DNA of 64,000 nt from Chitinophaga pinensis (GTDB lineage Bacteria > Bacteroidota > Bacteroidia > Flavobacteriales_D > Crocinitomicaceae). A program made the position numbers and the translations under genes. The notes under the pieces were generated by a model. It searched no databases, was not told where the DNA came from, and saw only the letters and a list, made by a program, of their open reading frames with translations. The stretch is from NCBI GenBank assembly GCA_945902745.1, contig CAMDNE010000004.1, forward strand, positions 1-64,000, read 5' to 3'. Shown here piece after piece: positions 17,394 to 26,173 of the stretch (positions are counted from its first letter, which is position 1; each line of letters begins with the position of its first letter).

Positions 17394-17915
17394 ATGAAAG
17401 TATTTATTTCCCTTTTGACAGTTTCCTTTTTGCTTTTACAATCGTGCAACAGCAAACCATCAATTACACCCATAGAATACAATGACACCATTATAAAGGA
17501 ACAAGCAAAAATCATTGAATTAATGTTTGATTTAGTTGCAAAAATCGAAACAGATTTAGACGGCTGTGAAGCTGTTCGTTTAAAAACAATTATTCAATGT
17601 GACTCATCAATTCAACGTGTTTCTAAAATGGAACCGTTTGATGGTGATGCATCAATGAAAAACACTGCTTTAGATTTGTTTAATTTCTACAAAAAAGCCT
17701 ATCAAAATGAATATAAAGAAATGATAGCGATTCTTCAATTAGGCGATAAAATCACTGCAGAAGATATGGCAAGAATGACAAGTTTAAATGATGAATTAGC
17801 GAAAAAAGAAACTTCATTTGATAGTGCTTTCCAAGGCGCACAAGCGGCATTTGCTAAAAAACACAATATTATAATTGAAGAAAATAAATTGCAAAAGAAG
17901 ATTGATAACAATTAA
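17394..17915 (+). CDS. Lipoprotein, possibly LIC11966-like
   Basis: The 173-residue protein has a lipoprotein signal peptide with lipobox LLLQSC (Cys18), so it is probably anchored to a membrane by lipidation. The remainder is helical and charged, running from YNDTIIKEQAKIIELM to a C-terminal FQGAQAAFAKKHNI stretch. This pattern recalls the LIC11966-type surface-protein family known from Bacteroidota and spirochaetes, but I hold that assignment loosely. No catalytic motif is visible. The gene diverges from dnaK and converges on the capA gene 11 bp downstream. Function unknown. Confidence 0.7.
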   Translation: MKVFISLLTVSFLLLQSCNSKPSITPIEYNDTIIKEQAKIIELMFDLVAKIETDLDGCEAVRLKTIIQCDSSIQRVSKMEPFDGDASMKNTALDLFNFYKKAYQNEYKEMIAILQLGDKITAEDMARMTSLNDELAKKETSFDSAFQGAQAAFAKKHNIIIEENKLQKKIDNN

Positions 17916-17926
17916 TTTCTCAATTT

Positions 17927-19024
17927 TTAATTGAATTTAAAAAATCCATTCTCTCCAAATTCCAATTTTAAACCTGGTATATCTGCAGCAGTCAACAACT
18001 TGATTTGCTGCAGAGCTCCATTTAATGGATCTAAAACAGGTCCACCCTCTCCTATTTGTTTTGTTGAAACAATATTTCCATCAATAAAGGTCCCATCTCT
18101 TTTCAAACGTAATTGAAAAAGCGGAGCGACACCACTAATCCCGTTCAAATTGAATCTGCCATACGTACAGAAATTCCCCATTGAATACGTAATGAATTTT
18201 CCTTTATAAAGATCAATTGCTCGCGTTACATGAGGGCCATGACCTAAAACAACATCTGCACCAGCATCAATTGCAACTCGCGCAAATTCATAAACATTTC
18301 CACGATCCTCTTCATAAAAAATTTCTGTCTTTTTTGTTACATGCGATCTACTTGAACCTTCAGCGCCACCATGAAATGAGACAATTACAACATCACACAT
18401 TTCATTTAATTTCGAAACAACCTTCCGTACTGTTTCATAATCTGTTATCTGAAGACAGGCTGTATTTGGTGCAAAACCAGTCATACCAATTTTTAATCCT
18501 TTAACTGTCAATGTATCCCAAGGACATGATTCTAGACCTGCAAAACGAAAACCTTTTTCTTTCAAAACTTTGCATGAATTGTCCCTGCCTACTTGACCAA
18601 AATCGCCCATGTGGTTGTTGGCGACAGATAAAAAATCAAACCCAGCGACCTTCAGCTGATCTACAAAATATTCTGGTTGTCTGAATGCATAACATTTTGT
18701 TGAATCTTGGCACTTTTTGACTGTTCCTCCAGCATTTAAAACCGTTCCTTCCAAATTACCAAATGTAATGTCAGCGTTCTGAAGAAAATTGTAAAGTGGT
18801 TCAAGTAATAATAAATCTCTTGGTGGCAGATAGGAATCACTTGGGAAATTAGTCCCCATCATGATGTCTCCAACCGCAACAAGTGTGATTATAGAATCAT
18901 TTACAATCGTTGTATCACTCGTACTTCTTGTGGCATTATTTTCATCAGCAATGGCTTTCTTTGGAAAGATGAAAAATAGCACTATACTCAGACTTATTCC
19001 AAGAAAAATTAAAGATATTTTCAT
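17927..19024 (-). CDS. CapA-family metallophosphatase-like protein
   Basis: A 365-residue protein with an N-terminal hydrophobic signal or anchor (about 2-25) and the CapA/PgsA-type calcineurin-like fold. Metal-binding motifs appear in order as VAVGDIMMG, NLEGT, SVANNHMGDFG, VIVSFHGGAE and VVLGHGPHV. The family is named after poly-gamma-glutamate capsule synthesis but its members have broader, mostly undefined envelope roles. I chose ATG 19024 over TTG 19036 because it places a standard signal sequence at the N-terminus. The gene follows the M23 peptidase gene by 15 bp and is probably co-transcribed with it. Confidence 0.8.
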   Translation of the reverse strand: MKISLIFLGISLSIVLFFIFPKKAIADENNATRSTSDTTIVNDSIITLVAVGDIMMGTNFPSDSYLPPRDLLLLEPLYNFLQNADITFGNLEGTVLNAGGTVKKCQDSTKCYAFRQPEYFVDQLKVAGFDFLSVANNHMGDFGQVGRDNSCKVLKEKGFRFAGLESCPWDTLTVKGLKIGMTGFAPNTACLQITDYETVRKVVSKLNEMCDVVIVSFHGGAEGSSRSHVTKKTEIFYEEDRGNVYEFARVAIDAGADVVLGHGPHVTRAIDLYKGKFITYSMGNFCTYGRFNLNGISGVAPLFQLRLKRDGTFIDGNIVSTKQIGEGGPVLDPLNGALQQIKLLTAADIPGLKLEFGENGFFKFN

Positions 19025-19039
19025 TTTTTTACTCAATTT

Positions 19040-20011
19040 TTAGTCAAATGCGTTAAAAGAATTCTGACTCATTTGAATCAATTTTTCATATTGAGCAGGA
19101 GATAAATCAGAATGGTAATAATGCACGGGATTTACTTTTTGTCCACCTTTCTCAACTTCATAATGCAAATGTGGACCAGTAGACTTACCAGTATTACCAA
19201 CTAATCCAATTAATTCTCCTCGTTTTATTTTTTGTCCTTGAGCAACTTTAAAAGCACTCAAATGGGCATATCGTGTTTTATATCCGTATCCATGACTGAT
19301 TACAATACAACGGCCATAACCCCAACCACTCACTTCTAAGGACTCAATCACTCCATCTCCAGTGGCATAAACACTTGTTCCAATATTTGCAGTGAAATCC
19401 ATTCCAGTGTGCATACGCCTCGTTTTATAAATGGGGTCAATTCGATAACCATAACCTGAGGCCATGTGTTTCAAATTTTTATTACTTACCGGCTGAATCG
19501 CAGGAATACTAGATAACATTTTCTCTTTGTTTTTTGCTAATTCCAACAATTCTTTAAAAGACAAACTCTGTCCGTTAAGTCGTCGTTCAACATAATCCAT
19601 TTTATCAGAAGTACTCTTTAATAATTTTGAATTCGTGTACCCATCTAAATAAGTATATTTCTCACTACCTCCAGTTCCCATGATTCTTAATTCGTCTGGG
19701 AATTTGTCAGCATATAAAGCAACTCTATAAAGATCTTCATCGCGCTTTTGCATTTCATCTAGCACTTTGTTTACTAAATCCAAATCAGCATTTAATCTAT
19801 TATATTCCTCTTTATAAATTTCAATTTCACTTTTTAACTGTTTTTCTTTGGGAGAATCCAACTTACGTGAAAATAAAAAAGCGAGTATTAATCCCATTGC
19901 AATACTTGGTGCCATCCATAGAAAAACACGAAAGATCCGAGAACCAAAACTCACCGAAACTTCCTCATACGAGAGGTTTTGAGGATTATATCTGTACTTC
20001 TTTTTAGACAT
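19040..20011 (-). CDS. M23-family murein metallopeptidase
   Basis: A 323-residue membrane-anchored protein. The N-terminus MSKKKYRYNPQNLSYEEV is the cytoplasmic tail typical of Bacteroidota M23 proteins. A transmembrane segment follows at about residues 29-46, then a coiled coil (52-95) and the LytM/M23 domain from about 185. Zinc ligands are visible as RRMHTGMDF (HxxxD) and GPHLHYEV (HxH), so the enzyme should be an active endopeptidase cutting peptidoglycan cross-links. ATG 20011 is preferred to TTG 20020, because the latter overlaps the -7 element. It heads an operon with the capA-like gene. Confidence 0.88.
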   Translation of the reverse strand: MSKKKYRYNPQNLSYEEVSVSFGSRIFRVFLWMAPSIAMGLILAFLFSRKLDSPKEKQLKSEIEIYKEEYNRLNADLDLVNKVLDEMQKRDEDLYRVALYADKFPDELRIMGTGGSEKYTYLDGYTNSKLLKSTSDKMDYVERRLNGQSLSFKELLELAKNKEKMLSSIPAIQPVSNKNLKHMASGYGYRIDPIYKTRRMHTGMDFTANIGTSVYATGDGVIESLEVSGWGYGRCIVISHGYGYKTRYAHLSAFKVAQGQKIKRGELIGLVGNTGKSTGPHLHYEVEKGGQKVNPVHYYHSDLSPAQYEKLIQMSQNSFNAFD

Positions 20012-20017
20012 GCGAAA

Positions 20018-20025
20018 CAAATGTA
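20018..20025 (-). promoter_or_regulatory. -7 element of the M23-capA operon, abutting the start codon
   Basis: Exact TAnnTTTG on the minus strand (TACATTTG). Only 6 nt separate its G from the ATG at 20011, so transcription would begin at or within a few bases of the start codon. This suggests a leaderless or nearly leaderless mRNA. Confidence 0.45.
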
Positions 20026-20091
20026 ATTATTTTCTTTTGTTGAGCTTGTTAAAAAACGTTTAAGACCTTCGTTTTCACCTTGTTCAAATAT

Positions 20092-20360
20092 TAACCTGAG
20101 TTCGATTATTAATTTTGTTCAGAACTCTTCTAATTTCTCAAGATTTAGTAAAAACAACGAAGTAATAACGGGTTGTTGCAAGGAGTTTTTACGACAAAAA
20201 TTAGTAAATATAGATGAAATTAAATTTAAGACTATTCATTTTAAAATCGACATACTGCGTTGATTTTACTCGCGATAGCCTGCTATCACTCACAAAATCG
20301 CCTTGTCTGTCACTTATAAAATTGAATTCTGAATCTAAATTAATAATTGAACTCAGGTTA
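20092..20360. mobile_element. MITE-like element with terminal inverted repeats
   Basis: The ends are inverted repeats of about 36 bp (20092-20127 and 20324-20360). The outer 24 bp, starting TAACCTGAGTTC, match with one mismatch; the inner part has an indel and a mismatch. The middle contains a perfect GATAGC-CT-GCTATC hairpin (20274-20287) within a looser palindrome. There is no transposase gene and no clear target-site duplication. It sits between the divergent M23 and alaS genes, ending just before the alaS promoter. A non-autonomous transposon relic is the simplest reading. Confidence 0.5.
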
Positions 20361-20370
20361 TTACCTAAAG

Positions 20371-20406
20371 TTTGGCTTTTCCTTTTCATGAATTCAGTTA
20401 AATTTG
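20371..20406 (+). promoter_or_regulatory. Promoter of alaS
   Basis: TTTG at 20371-20374 is followed after 24 bp by an exact -7 element TAAATTTG (20399-20406), 36 nt before the ATG. Confidence 0.55.
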
Positions 20407-20442
20407 CAACTTATTGAATAATCGAAAACGTCATATAGATAG

Positions 20443-23055
20443 ATGAAAGTTTCTGAAATACGCGAACAATTTTTCACCTTTTTTGAATCAAAAGGTCACG
20501 AAATAGTGCCATCAGCACCAATGGTTGTTAAAAACGACCCTACGCTTATGTTTACAAATGCTGGAATGAACCAATTCAAGGATTTCTTCTTGGGAAATGC
20601 CATTCCAAAAAATAGACGCGTCGCCAATTCTCAAAAATGTTTACGTGTTTCTGGAAAGCACAACGATTTGGAGGAAGTTGGAGTTGATACCTATCACCAT
20701 ACGATGTTTGAAATGCTCGGTAATTGGTCTTTTGGAGATTATTTCAAAGAAGATGCAATTAATTGGGCTTGGGAACTTTTAACGGAAGTTTACAAAATTC
20801 CAAAAGATCGATTATATGTTACCGTTTTTGAAGGTGATGCTACTGACAATGTTCCAATGGACACTGAAAGTTTTGATATTTGGAAAAAGTTAATTTCTGA
20901 AGACCGAATCATCTTGGCTTCTAAAAAGGATAATTTTTGGGAAATGGGTGATACTGGACCATGTGGACCTTGTACAGAAATCCATGTTGATGTTAGACCT
21001 AAAAAAGAACGTGATATTATAGATGGTAAATCATTAGTGAATTATGATCATCCACAAATGATTGAAATCTGGAACAATGTGTTCATGCAATTTAATCGTT
21101 TGTCAGATGGAAGTTTAGTTCCTCTTCCTGCAACACATGTTGACACAGGAATGGGATTAGAGCGATTAGCGATGGCACTGCAAGGTAAAACTTCAAATTA
21201 CGATACGGATCTTTTTCAAACACTTATTCAACACATGGAAAAAGTTTCTGGTGTAAAATATGGTGTCAAAGAAGAAACAGATATTGCTTTAAGAGTAATA
21301 GCAGATCATATACGCGCAATTGCTTTTTCTATTGCTGATGGACAATTGCCTTCTAATACCGGTGCTGGTTATGTTATTCGTAGAATTTTAAGAAGAGCAG
21401 TTAGATACGGTTACCAAACATTAGGATTAAAAGAACCTTTTTTATGTGATTTGTCTGTTGTATTGAGTGAAATCATGGGTGATCCTTTTGAAGAGTTGAT
21501 TCAACAAAAAGAATTGGTTCAAAAAGTAATCCGTGAAGAAGAAATCAGTTTTTTCAGAACATTGGAATTAGGAATTAAACGAATTGAGACTATTATTCAA
21601 ACAACAAAAAAAGCAGATAACGATATCATTGATGGGAAGGAAGTTTTCGAATTGTTTGATACGTATGGTTTTCCAGTTGATTTAACTTCTTTGATTGCAA
21701 GAGAGAATGATCTTTCAATTGACGAGGAGGCTTTTGACAAAGAACTTCAAAAACAAAAAGACCGTTCGAGAGCTGCTACTGCAATTGAAACAGAAGATTG
21801 GGTACAAGTTCACACAGATGCGATTTCAGAATTTATAGGTTATGACACTTTAACATCTCCGGTGAAAATTCTGAAATACAGAAAAGTAAGTCAAAAACAA
21901 AAAGCGTTCTATCAATTAGTATTTGACAAAACACCGTTTTATCCAGAAGGAGGAGGACAAGTTGGTGACAAAGGATATATTGAATTAAATGACGATAAAG
22001 TATTCATCTTTGACACGAAAAAAGAGAATAATTTAATTATCCATTTAACGGAGAAATTACCAAGTAATCTTGAAGCAGTTTACACTGCTGTTGTGAATGA
22101 ATCAAAACGAGTAGATTCTGCTAGTAATCACTCAGCGACACATTTATTGCACCATGCATTAAGAACCGTTTTAGGAACGCACGTGGAGCAAAAAGGATCA
22201 TTGGTAAATCCAGATTATTTGCGTTTTGACTTCTCTCATTTTTCAAAAGTGACAGATGAAGAATTAGAAAGAATTGAAACATTGGTCAGTGAAGCAATCA
22301 AGCAAAACATATCACTGGACGAACGCCGCAATACACCGATTGAAGAAGCAAAGGAAATGGGAGCCATGGCTTTATTCGGAGAGAAATACGGTGATGCGGT
22401 TCGTGTTATAAAATTTGGCGATTCAGTGGAGCTTTGTGGTGGAATTCATGTTCCTTCAACAGGAAAAATTGGTTTGTTTAAAATCACAACTGAAACAGCT
22501 GTTGCGGCAGGGATTCGTCGAATAGAAGCGATTACATCAACGACAGCAGAAAATTACTTCAAACAAAAAGCAAAAACACTTGATTCAATCGCATTGACAT
22601 TAAAAAATCCGAAAGACTTGATAAAAGCTGTGGACGATTTATTGATGAAGAACAATCAAATGAACAAAGAAATCGAATTGCTTCAAAAAGAAAAAGCACT
22701 TGCCGTTAAAGGTGATTTGAAAAACAAGATTGAAGTAATTAACGGAATCAATTTCCTTGGAACAATTGTTTCTTTGGATGCTGGTTCGATTAAAGATATT
22801 TTATTTCAATTAAAAGGTGAAGTTGATAATTTCTATGGTGTTATCGGTGGAAATGAAGGCGATAAATGTTCAATTAGTATCATCGCTTCAGATTCAGTAA
22901 TCGAAAGCAAAGGAATTAACGCTGGAAACATTATACGTGAAGTTGCAAAACAGATCGATGGTGGTGGCGGTGGACAAGCTTTCTTTGCTACTGCCGGAGG
23001 AAAAAAACCAAGTGGTTTAGCGAATGCTATTAGTGATGCTAAAGCAAAAATTTAG
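20443..23055 (+). CDS. alaS: Alanine-tRNA ligase
   Basis: An 870-residue class II synthetase of normal length. The N-terminal catalytic core includes [16 protein letters not shown] and [13 protein letters not shown]. The editing domain shows the zinc ligands of [12 protein letters not shown] (HxxxH) and ELCGGIHV (CxxxH). The C-Ala domain ends with a glycine-rich [14 protein letters not shown] stretch. It charges tRNA-Ala and hydrolyses mischarged Ser- and Gly-tRNA. Its promoter follows the MITE-like element directly, and a strong terminator made of a dispersed palindrome lies 27 bp past the stop. The gene is monocistronic. Confidence 0.96.
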   Translation: MKVSEIREQFFTFFESKGHEIVPSAPMVVKNDPTLMFTNAGMNQFKDFFLGNAIPKNRRVANSQKCLRVSGKHNDLEEVGVDTYHHTMFEMLGNWSFGDYFKEDAINWAWELLTEVYKIPKDRLYVTVFEGDATDNVPMDTESFDIWKKLISEDRIILASKKDNFWEMGDTGPCGPCTEIHVDVRPKKERDIIDGKSLVNYDHPQMIEIWNNVFMQFNRLSDGSLVPLPATHVDTGMGLERLAMALQGKTSNYDTDLFQTLIQHMEKVSGVKYGVKEETDIALRVIADHIRAIAFSIADGQLPSNTGAGYVIRRILRRAVRYGYQTLGLKEPFLCDLSVVLSEIMGDPFEELIQQKELVQKVIREEEISFFRTLELGIKRIETIIQTTKKADNDIIDGKEVFELFDTYGFPVDLTSLIARENDLSIDEEAFDKELQKQKDRSRAATAIETEDWVQVHTDAISEFIGYDTLTSPVKILKYRKVSQKQKAFYQLVFDKTPFYPEGGGQVGDKGYIELNDDKVFIFDTKKENNLIIHLTEKLPSNLEAVYTAVVNESKRVDSASNHSATHLLHHALRTVLGTHVEQKGSLVNPDYLRFDFSHFSKVTDEELERIETLVSEAIKQNISLDERRNTPIEEAKEMGAMALFGEKYGDAVRVIKFGDSVELCGGIHVPSTGKIGLFKITTETAVAAGIRRIEAITSTTAENYFKQKAKTLDSIALTLKNPKDLIKAVDDLLMKNNQMNKEIELLQKEKALAVKGDLKNKIEVINGINFLGTIVSLDAGSIKDILFQLKGEVDNFYGVIGGNEGDKCSISIIASDSVIESKGINAGNIIREVAKQIDGGGGGQAFFATAGGKKPSGLANAISDAKAKI

Positions 23056-23081
23056 TCAATATAGTTGAAATTCTAATTATT

Positions 23082-23130
23082 GCCACAGATGCACAGATTA
23101 TTAGAAATCTGTGCATCTGTGGCTTTTTTT
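23082..23130 (+). terminator. alaS terminator made of a dispersed palindromic repeat
   Basis: A perfect 17-bp stem GCCACAGATGCACAGAT and its complement, with an 8-nt loop, is followed by seven T. The same arms recur at 25986-26083, so a repeat family member serves as terminator. Confidence 0.85.
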
Positions 23131-23210
23131 ATCAACTAAAAACACGATTTATTTAACTATATATAAATATTTAATTGAGTAATCGTTTTGATACCGCAAG
23201 ACGTATTAAT

Positions 23211-23315
23211 ACCCCTTTAGGGGTTATATGTTTTTAGCGCTGGATGTAATCCAGCGAAAAAACATGAAATAATTCCCTTTTTGGCATGTATTTTTGTGTA
23301 AAATCATGCCAAAAA
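23211..23315. repeat. Cluster of three palindromic repeats
   Basis: Three hairpins lie in 105 bp: ACCCCT-TT-AGGGGT (23211-23224); ATGTTTTT..CGCTGGAT-GTA-ATCCAGCG..AAAAACAT (23228-23265); and TTTTTGGCATG/CATGCCAAAAA with a 16-nt loop (23278-23315). No reading frame spans them. They fill the gap between convergent alaS and the flippase gene. Confidence 0.7.
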
Positions 23316-23355
23316 GATTTTGTCGTAACAAAGCGAACAATCAAATATTTAAACT

Positions 23356-24855
23356 TTATTTAGAAATTCCAGTTTTCTCTTTGATAAAGAGAATGCCTTT
23401 TTTGACATAATTGACTGTTTCTTTCTCAAGTGAAAACAAGTAAATTGGAAGAAAGAAAACACCAAATACTAAAATGGATTCAATTATACATTGGATCCAT
23501 TTGTTTTGAATCAAATCCTCCGTCAAATTTCCAAAATAAATCGTTAAAAGCCCTAAGCCAATTACAATAAATTGATTGCGTTGAAAAGGATGTATTTTAT
23601 AAATTGCCCAAACGAAAATCAATCTCCCAACATTATAAATAATTAGCGCAATTGAAGTTGAAATCGCTGCCCCTGCTATCCCCCATTTCGGGATGAACAG
23701 TAGATTCAAAAAGAAAACTGTTCCAATTAAAAACAAGGTGAATATTATGTCGTATTTGAACTTTTTGGAAGTAGAAAAAATTGAGCCATTCAATCCAAAA
23801 AACATGTCAATTAATCTTCCCATCATTAAGAAGAAAAACACCCATTTCCCTTCCTGAAATTCAGGTTTCAAAAACGAAAATAAAAAATCAATATTATTCC
23901 AAACAAACACAAAAGAACCCAAACCAATAACCAAAGAAACGGAACTCACTTTTTGATACAATTCTTTCATTTTGTCAAACTCTCGATGCTTCCAATAATC
24001 TGCCACCAATGAAGAACTCACTCTTAAGATAGATTTAAACGGCACTTGAATTGCGCTTGTGAGAAATACCACGGTGGTGTACACTCCTGTGGCTTGAAGA
24101 CCTATAAACTGAGCGATCATCATAACATCTAACGAATTAACTAAAACGTTTCCTATGCTATTGATATAATTAAACAAAGAAAATTGTATTAATATTTTCT
24201 TGAAACGTTTTGATATTTTAATGCTTGATAGCTTTAAATTCAATTCATTTGTTCTATATAAATACATTAGAAGAACCAAAGCTGGAATGATGTAAATTAG
24301 ACTGTGAAGAATTACAAAAGCATTAAATGAAATCATATTGAACCAAATCAATATAAGTAAGATTGTCAATGACAAACGCAGTAGTATTTCTAAAGCAATT
24401 ACTGAGATAATGTTCTTATAAAAACTCCTCAAATAAACTTCTAAAATCATGAAGAGAACATATGAAATTCCTATCGGTAAAATCCACAAATAATACGTAA
24501 CAAAAAGTGCAGAACGTTCCGAATACATTCCTTCAATCTTAGACCGAAATAATAAAGCAGCAATTGTGCAAAGTGCAATTCCAAGAAACACAATCAAAAG
24601 CATTAAAGGAAGAAATCCATGGTGCTTCTTTTCCTCATTTTTAAAAAAAGGCAAGAATTTCCATGTTGTATAAATCGTTCCAAGATTTGCAAATTGGGCA
24701 AATAAAATTCCTACAGAATAAATCAAATTCACTAATCCAATTTGTTCGGTTGATAGGATAATCAGAAACAATAGACCTTTATTCAAATAGCCTAAGACTA
24801 TTCCTAAATAAGAAATAATCATCGTACGAAATGCATCTTTTTGAACTATACCCAT
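23356..24855 (-). CDS. Oligosaccharide flippase (Wzx/MATE-like)
   Basis: A 499-residue protein with 12-14 transmembrane segments, matching the polysaccharide-export flippase family of the MOP superfamily. Visible family features are the N-terminal SYLGIVLGYLNKGLLF segment, the mid-protein loop SLDVMMIAQFIGLQATGVYTT, and the late segment PKWGIAGAAISTSIALIIYN. It probably moves lipid-linked glycans across the inner membrane, in keeping with the glycosyltransferase and pseudaminic acid genes that follow. The start was placed at ATG 24855 because the longer TTG alternative at 24870 lies inside the -7 element. Confidence 0.8.
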   Translation of the reverse strand: MGIVQKDAFRTMIISYLGIVLGYLNKGLLFLIILSTEQIGLVNLIYSVGILFAQFANLGTIYTTWKFLPFFKNEEKKHHGFLPLMLLIVFLGIALCTIAALLFRSKIEGMYSERSALFVTYYLWILPIGISYVLFMILEVYLRSFYKNIISVIALEILLRLSLTILLILIWFNMISFNAFVILHSLIYIIPALVLLMYLYRTNELNLKLSSIKISKRFKKILIQFSLFNYINSIGNVLVNSLDVMMIAQFIGLQATGVYTTVVFLTSAIQVPFKSILRVSSSLVADYWKHREFDKMKELYQKVSSVSLVIGLGSFVFVWNNIDFLFSFLKPEFQEGKWVFFFLMMGRLIDMFFGLNGSIFSTSKKFKYDIIFTLFLIGTVFFLNLLFIPKWGIAGAAISTSIALIIYNVGRLIFVWAIYKIHPFQRNQFIVIGLGLLTIYFGNLTEDLIQNKWIQCIIESILVFGVFFLPIYLFSLEKETVNYVKKGILFIKEKTGISK

Positions 24856-24867
24856 AATCTGTTGGAA

Positions 24868-24875
24868 CAAATATA
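24868..24875 (-). promoter_or_regulatory. -7 element of the flippase gene
   Basis: Exact TAnnTTTG on the minus strand (TATATTTG), 12 nt before ATG 24855. It excludes translation from the TTG at 24870. Confidence 0.5.
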
Positions 24876-25068
24876 AGCTATCTCTGAATATTACGTTGTT
24901 TTGATAATGAAAGCATGATTTTATATTAACTTAAATTTTGTCAGAAAATTAAATCTTTATGGAAATTGAACGAATGTAGAATCTATCTGTAATACCGATT
25001 ATGTTTATACAATTCGACTAAACAAAATTTGAGTTAGGTATAAAGTGTTAAACAAAACTACAAGAGCT

Positions 25069-25977
25069 ATGAAAAATATTGGAATTAATGATCCGTGTTC
25101 AGAGAATTGGAATGAAATGAATCCAACTCAAAAAGGTGCTTTTTGTCTAAAATGTGCAACTGAAGTGCATGATTTTACCAATAAATCAAACTACGAAATC
25201 AAACAAACCTTAAAAAGTTTAATTGGTCAACCAGTTTGTGGTAGAATCACAAACACGCAAGAAGCTGCTCTTAATGCTGAATTTGAAGCGTGGCAAATTG
25301 GCTCTAAACACACCGTTCAAAGTGCGATGTTATTTTCACTTATAGTCGTTTTTGGCTTGACATTATTCAGTTGTTCTGATGAAAAGGAGAAAGAAACAAT
25401 TCAACAAATTCAACATTCTGCAATGCGTATTTTTTCTGATAATACGAGTTTAGACCAAACTGTTAAAGAAAATAGTGAAAGTATTGAATTTGCAATTCCA
25501 GAAATAATCGAGGCTGAACTTCCAGAGATTCTAGGAAAAATATCCTATGAACAATCAATTCAAGAAGATGTCAATATTATAGAAAATATGAATCAATTGC
25601 ACTATGGTTATGCTGGTGGAATTGGCTATTCGACGGTTTACATGGATTATTTAAATCAAACGGTTGTTACAGATCCATTTTTAGAAGCAGAAAAAGATGA
25701 AAATGGCATTGCTTTACCAACTGAATTTGCACCCAAGGTTTTCCCAAATCCAGTTAGCACAATTACCACATTAGAAGTTGGTATTCCAACCAAAGAACGG
25801 TTTGAAATAACGTTATTCGATATGAATGGGAAACTTATTGAATCGATTTATTCTGGAAAACTTGATCGTGGAACTTTTCGTTATCAAATTGATATGACCA
25901 ATCTTATAACTGGAATGTATATAGTGGTTATCGCTTCTGAGAACAACAAAGAATCTTTGAGAATTAGTAAATTGTAA
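25069..25977 (+). CDS. Cys-rich cytoplasmic domain / membrane anchor / T9SS sorting domain protein
   Basis: A 302-residue protein with an unusual three-part layout. Residues 1-80 have no signal peptide but carry four cysteines (Cys10, Cys26, Cys29, Cys57) in a PCSENWNEMNPTQKGAFC..C context, a likely metal-binding domain seen in other Bacteroidota proteins. Residues 86-101 form one hydrophobic segment, positively charged before and acidic after, predicting N-in/C-out topology. Residues 223-302 are a type A T9SS sorting domain (FPNPVSTITTLEV, TGMYIVVI). ATG 25069 is used rather than GTG 25045. The gene stands alone between repeat elements. Function unknown. Confidence 0.75.
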   Translation: MKNIGINDPCSENWNEMNPTQKGAFCLKCATEVHDFTNKSNYEIKQTLKSLIGQPVCGRITNTQEAALNAEFEAWQIGSKHTVQSAMLFSLIVVFGLTLFSCSDEKEKETIQQIQHSAMRIFSDNTSLDQTVKENSESIEFAIPEIIEAELPEILGKISYEQSIQEDVNIIENMNQLHYGYAGGIGYSTVYMDYLNQTVVTDPFLEAEKDENGIALPTEFAPKVFPNPVSTITTLEVGIPTKERFEITLFDMNGKLIESIYSGKLDRGTFRYQIDMTNLITGMYIVVIASENNKESLRISKL

Positions 25978-25985
25978 TGATTTTC

Positions 25986-26083
25986 TGCCACAGATTCACT
26001 GATTACTAAGGCAATTTATTTCTTGTTAAAAACTATTGAATTCTTAATTGATTGTAATTAAAAAAATCTGTGCATCTGTGGCA
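25986..26083. repeat. Dispersed inverted repeat (second copy of the alaS terminator arms)
   Basis: The left arm 25986-26004 and right arm 26065-26083 are 19-bp inverted repeats with two mismatches, separated by 60 nt. The right arm is nearly identical to that of the alaS terminator (ATCTGTGCATCTGTGGC). Read on the + strand there is no T-run behind it, so termination is less certain here. Confidence 0.6.
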
Positions 26084-26173
26084 AATTTCTATTTGAATCA
26101 AAGGATTACAATTAAAAAATTAAACAAAACGCACCGTTATTTTTTTGCTTAATTTTACGTAAGAATTAAAAAC

